Source: Bacteroidales bacterium (GTDB lineage: Bacteria > Bacteroidota > Bacteroidia > Bacteroidales > Rikenellaceae). From it: a stretch of 16,940 nt of DNA. Position numbers and translations under genes: made by a program. Below the pieces are notes generated by a model. The model made no database searches, had not been told where the DNA came from, and saw only the letters and a program-made list of their open reading frames with translations. Positions 15,401-16,940 of this stretch are shown one piece after another (the stretch's first letter is position 1; every line of letters starts with the position of its first letter). The DNA lies in assembly GCA_949419965.1 (NCBI GenBank), contig CASPAC010000027.1:1-16940 (forward strand), given 5' to 3'.

Positions 15401-15425
15401 GTTCCGCCGTTTATTCCGGCAGAAC
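15401..15425. other. GC-rich hairpin in the glycan-binding protein / PL6 gap
   Basis: GTTCCGCCG (15401-15409) and CGGCAGAAC (15417-15425) pair with one wobble or mismatch around a 7-base loop. It lies in the 158-base gap between the glycan-binding gene and the PL6 lipoprotein gene. No T-run follows on the minus strand, so a terminator is unlikely; it could be an RNA-processing or stability hairpin that lets the upstream genes be expressed more strongly. Confidence 0.3.
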
Positions 15426-15470
15426 ACGCCGCCCGGCACCTCTCATCAACCTAAAAAAATAACCTTATGT

Positions 15471-16940
15471 CTATTCATTGAGCGTCTTCGACCAGTAGAA
15501 GTCGAACGTGACATACCCGGTCAGGTCGGTAGCCTCACCGGCAGCAGTGCTGTTGGAACCGGTCATCTTGTCCGGATCGGCACAAGTTACCTCAGTAACA
15601 ACCATGTAACCCTGCTTATGAATATCTTCGGCAACAGCCGGTTTCGTTCCTTTTGCATACGTCACATACTGCACTGCAATGACATCTCCCACGATGAAAT
15701 TACGACCGTTTCCGAAAGCCGGAGCGGCTGAACCCGCCACCTTGCTGATCTCAGCGATACTCGTCAGCGAACCGTCTTTGACGGCATCGAACACCGCACC
15801 GCTTTTCAATACAAGAAAATAAATCATCGGCGTGCCGAAAGTCGTCGAAACAGCCGTCTTGCCCGAATTATAACGGTGAGCCTTGAGCTGAGAATTAGAA
15901 TTGGCCGGATTCTGGAAAGCCAATTTACCATCACTGCCCGTCGTCAGGAAAATGTATGGTTCGATTCCATAATACTGCTCCGACGTAATATTGGCCTTTT
16001 GAAGCACAGGCACCTTATTATCAAGAAGGATCGCCTTGTTGGTCGTTTCGAGAGCAAAAGAATCGACCGCCCCGCTTACCCATTCGTCAGTCGAGATTAC
16101 ATGTCCCGTATCAGGCAGGAAGAAAGCATTCGACCAAGCGAATTCAGGATAAGGATAGGCCGATACCGAACTCGACCCCGATCCCAATTTTACATCCTTA
16201 TAATAATAGAACGGATAAACCGTCGCTTTGCCGATTTCAAGCTGCTCGCCGCCGTTATGGAGAGCGACGACGGAGACCTCGCGCGCGGTGTCGAACGTCA
16301 CGCCGTCGGGCACCGCGAACTTCAGTTCGGAGTCGGTGGCACCGGCCGATATGGCGGCTTCGATGCGCTCGGAATCATACTGCACCTCGATCTTCTCCAC
16401 GGTCGAAAGATTGGAGCCCGTGACGGTCACGGCCTTGCCCAGGTAGAACTTGCCGCCCTCGACGGTCATCTGTCCGAACTCGGGCACGGTCGCCGTCGAC
16501 GAAGGAGTTGTGTCCACGCGCCATGCCTCGGCCAGCATCACCGTCTGCACGAGGGGGGGGGTACCGTACTCAACCACAAGGTTTTTGCTCTGCACGGCCG
16601 GAGTCTCCGCCTCGATGGAGGAAGAGAAGCGCACCTTGAGCGCATCGGCGCTCTTATCGACGATGATCAGCGCCCTGCCGCCCCACTTCACCGCCGACAC
16701 GAGGTCGAGGTTGCGGCCCGTCAGCTCCAGTTCGTCGCCGATGGCCGAATTCGCACCCTCGGGCTGCGCGGCCAAAGCATCGAAAACCGGAACATGCAGC
16801 AGGAAAGGCGTTTCGCCCGTCACGTCGATGGTCTCGGTGCCCCACTCGGCCACGATGGCCGCTTCGGTGTCGGGCCCTGCATAATCGCCGGCCGGCACGC
16901 GGAACTTCACGAAAGCACCCTCGTCGTCGACCTCCGCAAA
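15471..16940 (-). CDS. IPT-domain surface glycan-binding protein, 5' end missing
   Basis: The 489 residues seen here are the C-terminal part of a larger protein whose frame stays open to the window edge, so signal peptide and start are not visible. At least two IPT/TIG beta-sandwich repeats can be recognised, by GDELELTGRNLDLVSAVKWG and by GKAVTVTGSNLSTVEKIEV, followed by a unique C-terminal domain of about 250 residues. Proteins of this layout follow SusC/SusD in Bacteroidetes loci, with the IPT repeats acting as a stalk and the last domain binding glycan at the surface. A SusC/SusD pair just beyond the right edge is therefore expected. The last 780 bases of the gene (15471 to about 16255) are much less GC-rich than the rest, and a run of nine Cs on the coding strand lies in the IPT region. 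The glycan bound is not known. Confidence 0.8.
   Translation of the reverse strand, partial: FAEVDDEGAFVKFRVPAGDYAGPDTEAAIVAEWGTETIDVTGETPFLLHVPVFDALAAQPEGANSAIGDELELTGRNLDLVSAVKWGGRALIIVDKSADALKVRFSSSIEAETPAVQSKNLVVEYGTPPLVQTVMLAEAWRVDTTPSSTATVPEFGQMTVEGGKFYLGKAVTVTGSNLSTVEKIEVQYDSERIEAAISAGATDSELKFAVPDGVTFDTAREVSVVALHNGGEQLEIGKATVYPFYYYKDVKLGSGSSSVSAYPYPEFAWSNAFFLPDTGHVISTDEWVSGAVDSFALETTNKAILLDNKVPVLQKANITSEQYYGIEPYIFLTTGSDGKLAFQNPANSNSQLKAHRYNSGKTAVSTTFGTPMIYFLVLKSGAVFDAVKDGSLTSIAEISKVAGSAAPAFGNGRNFIVGDVIAVQYVTYAKGTKPAVAEDIHKQGYMVVTEVTCADPDKMTGSNSTAAGEATDLTGYVTFDFYWSKTLNE
16553..16561 (-). repeat. C9 homopolymer within the glycan-binding gene
   Basis: Nine consecutive Cs on the coding strand encode the Thr-Pro-Pro-Leu junction between two IPT units. 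Gain or loss of one base would shift the frame and remove the C-terminal binding domain. It is the longest G/C homopolymer I see in the window. It may be a slippage site or simply error-prone sequence. Confidence 0.85.

Noticed and set aside
15313..15470. A terminator or new promoter splitting the operon between the glycan-binding gene and the first PL6.
   Set aside because: The hairpin at 15401-15425 has no T-run, and no TTTG/TAnnTTTG pair is found on the minus strand in this gap.

Overview
The window looks like chromosomal DNA from a gut-type member of the Bacteroidales, most likely a GC-rich one such as Alistipes or a relative. Three things point there. Candidate promoters follow the Bacteroidetes pattern (TTTG, about 20 bases, then TAnnTTTG). 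The protein families are those of a Bacteroidetes polysaccharide utilisation locus (PUL). The coding DNA is GC-rich, whereas the CRISPR repeats are AT-rich. The genus is an inference; no rRNA or housekeeping marker is present.

Layout. Bases 1-1078 are a CRISPR array (16 full repeats plus a shortened terminal one, 16 spacers) with no cas gene in view. A secreted choloylglycine-hydrolase-family amidase (1279-2322, +) follows and ends at a bidirectional terminator facing a GntR/FCD regulator (2413-3117, -). Next come a jelly-roll polysaccharide-lyase-like lipoprotein (3175-4092, -) and, divergent from it, a two-gene esterase operon (4205-6605, +). Between the two divergent genes lie back-to-back promoters around a perfect palindrome, TTGGTTAACCAA. 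A convergent terminator (6622-6655) separates the esterases from a long minus-strand operon running in from the right edge (16940 down to 6677). Its gene order is: IPT-domain surface glycan-binding protein (5' end cut by the window), PL6 lipoprotein, two-domain PL6, PL17, KdgF-type cupin, hexuronate-type MFS transporter, SDR reductase.

Read together, the minus-strand operon is a nearly complete route for alginate or a related polyuronate. A surface PL6 cuts the polymer. The glycan-binding protein, with a SusC/SusD pair presumed to lie off the right edge, captures and imports oligomers. The periplasmic two-domain PL6 and PL17 reduce them to unsaturated monouronate. The MFS carrier takes this across the inner membrane, the cupin promotes ring opening, and the SDR reduces the keto-uronate to 2-keto-3-deoxygluconate (KDG). 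The KDG kinase and aldolase are not in the window. Catalytic residues of PL6 and PL17 can be located by their spacing from characterised homologues. The esterases and the extra lyase-like lipoprotein suggest that the natural substrate is O-acetylated, as bacterial alginates are; this is an inference.

The most interesting points are the putative uronate operator between the divergent promoters, the acetylesterase-plus-lyase combination, a REP-like inverted element inside the operon, a C9 tract and a sharp GC break within the surface glycan-binding gene, a roughly 50-residue insertion in the transporter, and duplicated spacers near the trailer end of the array.
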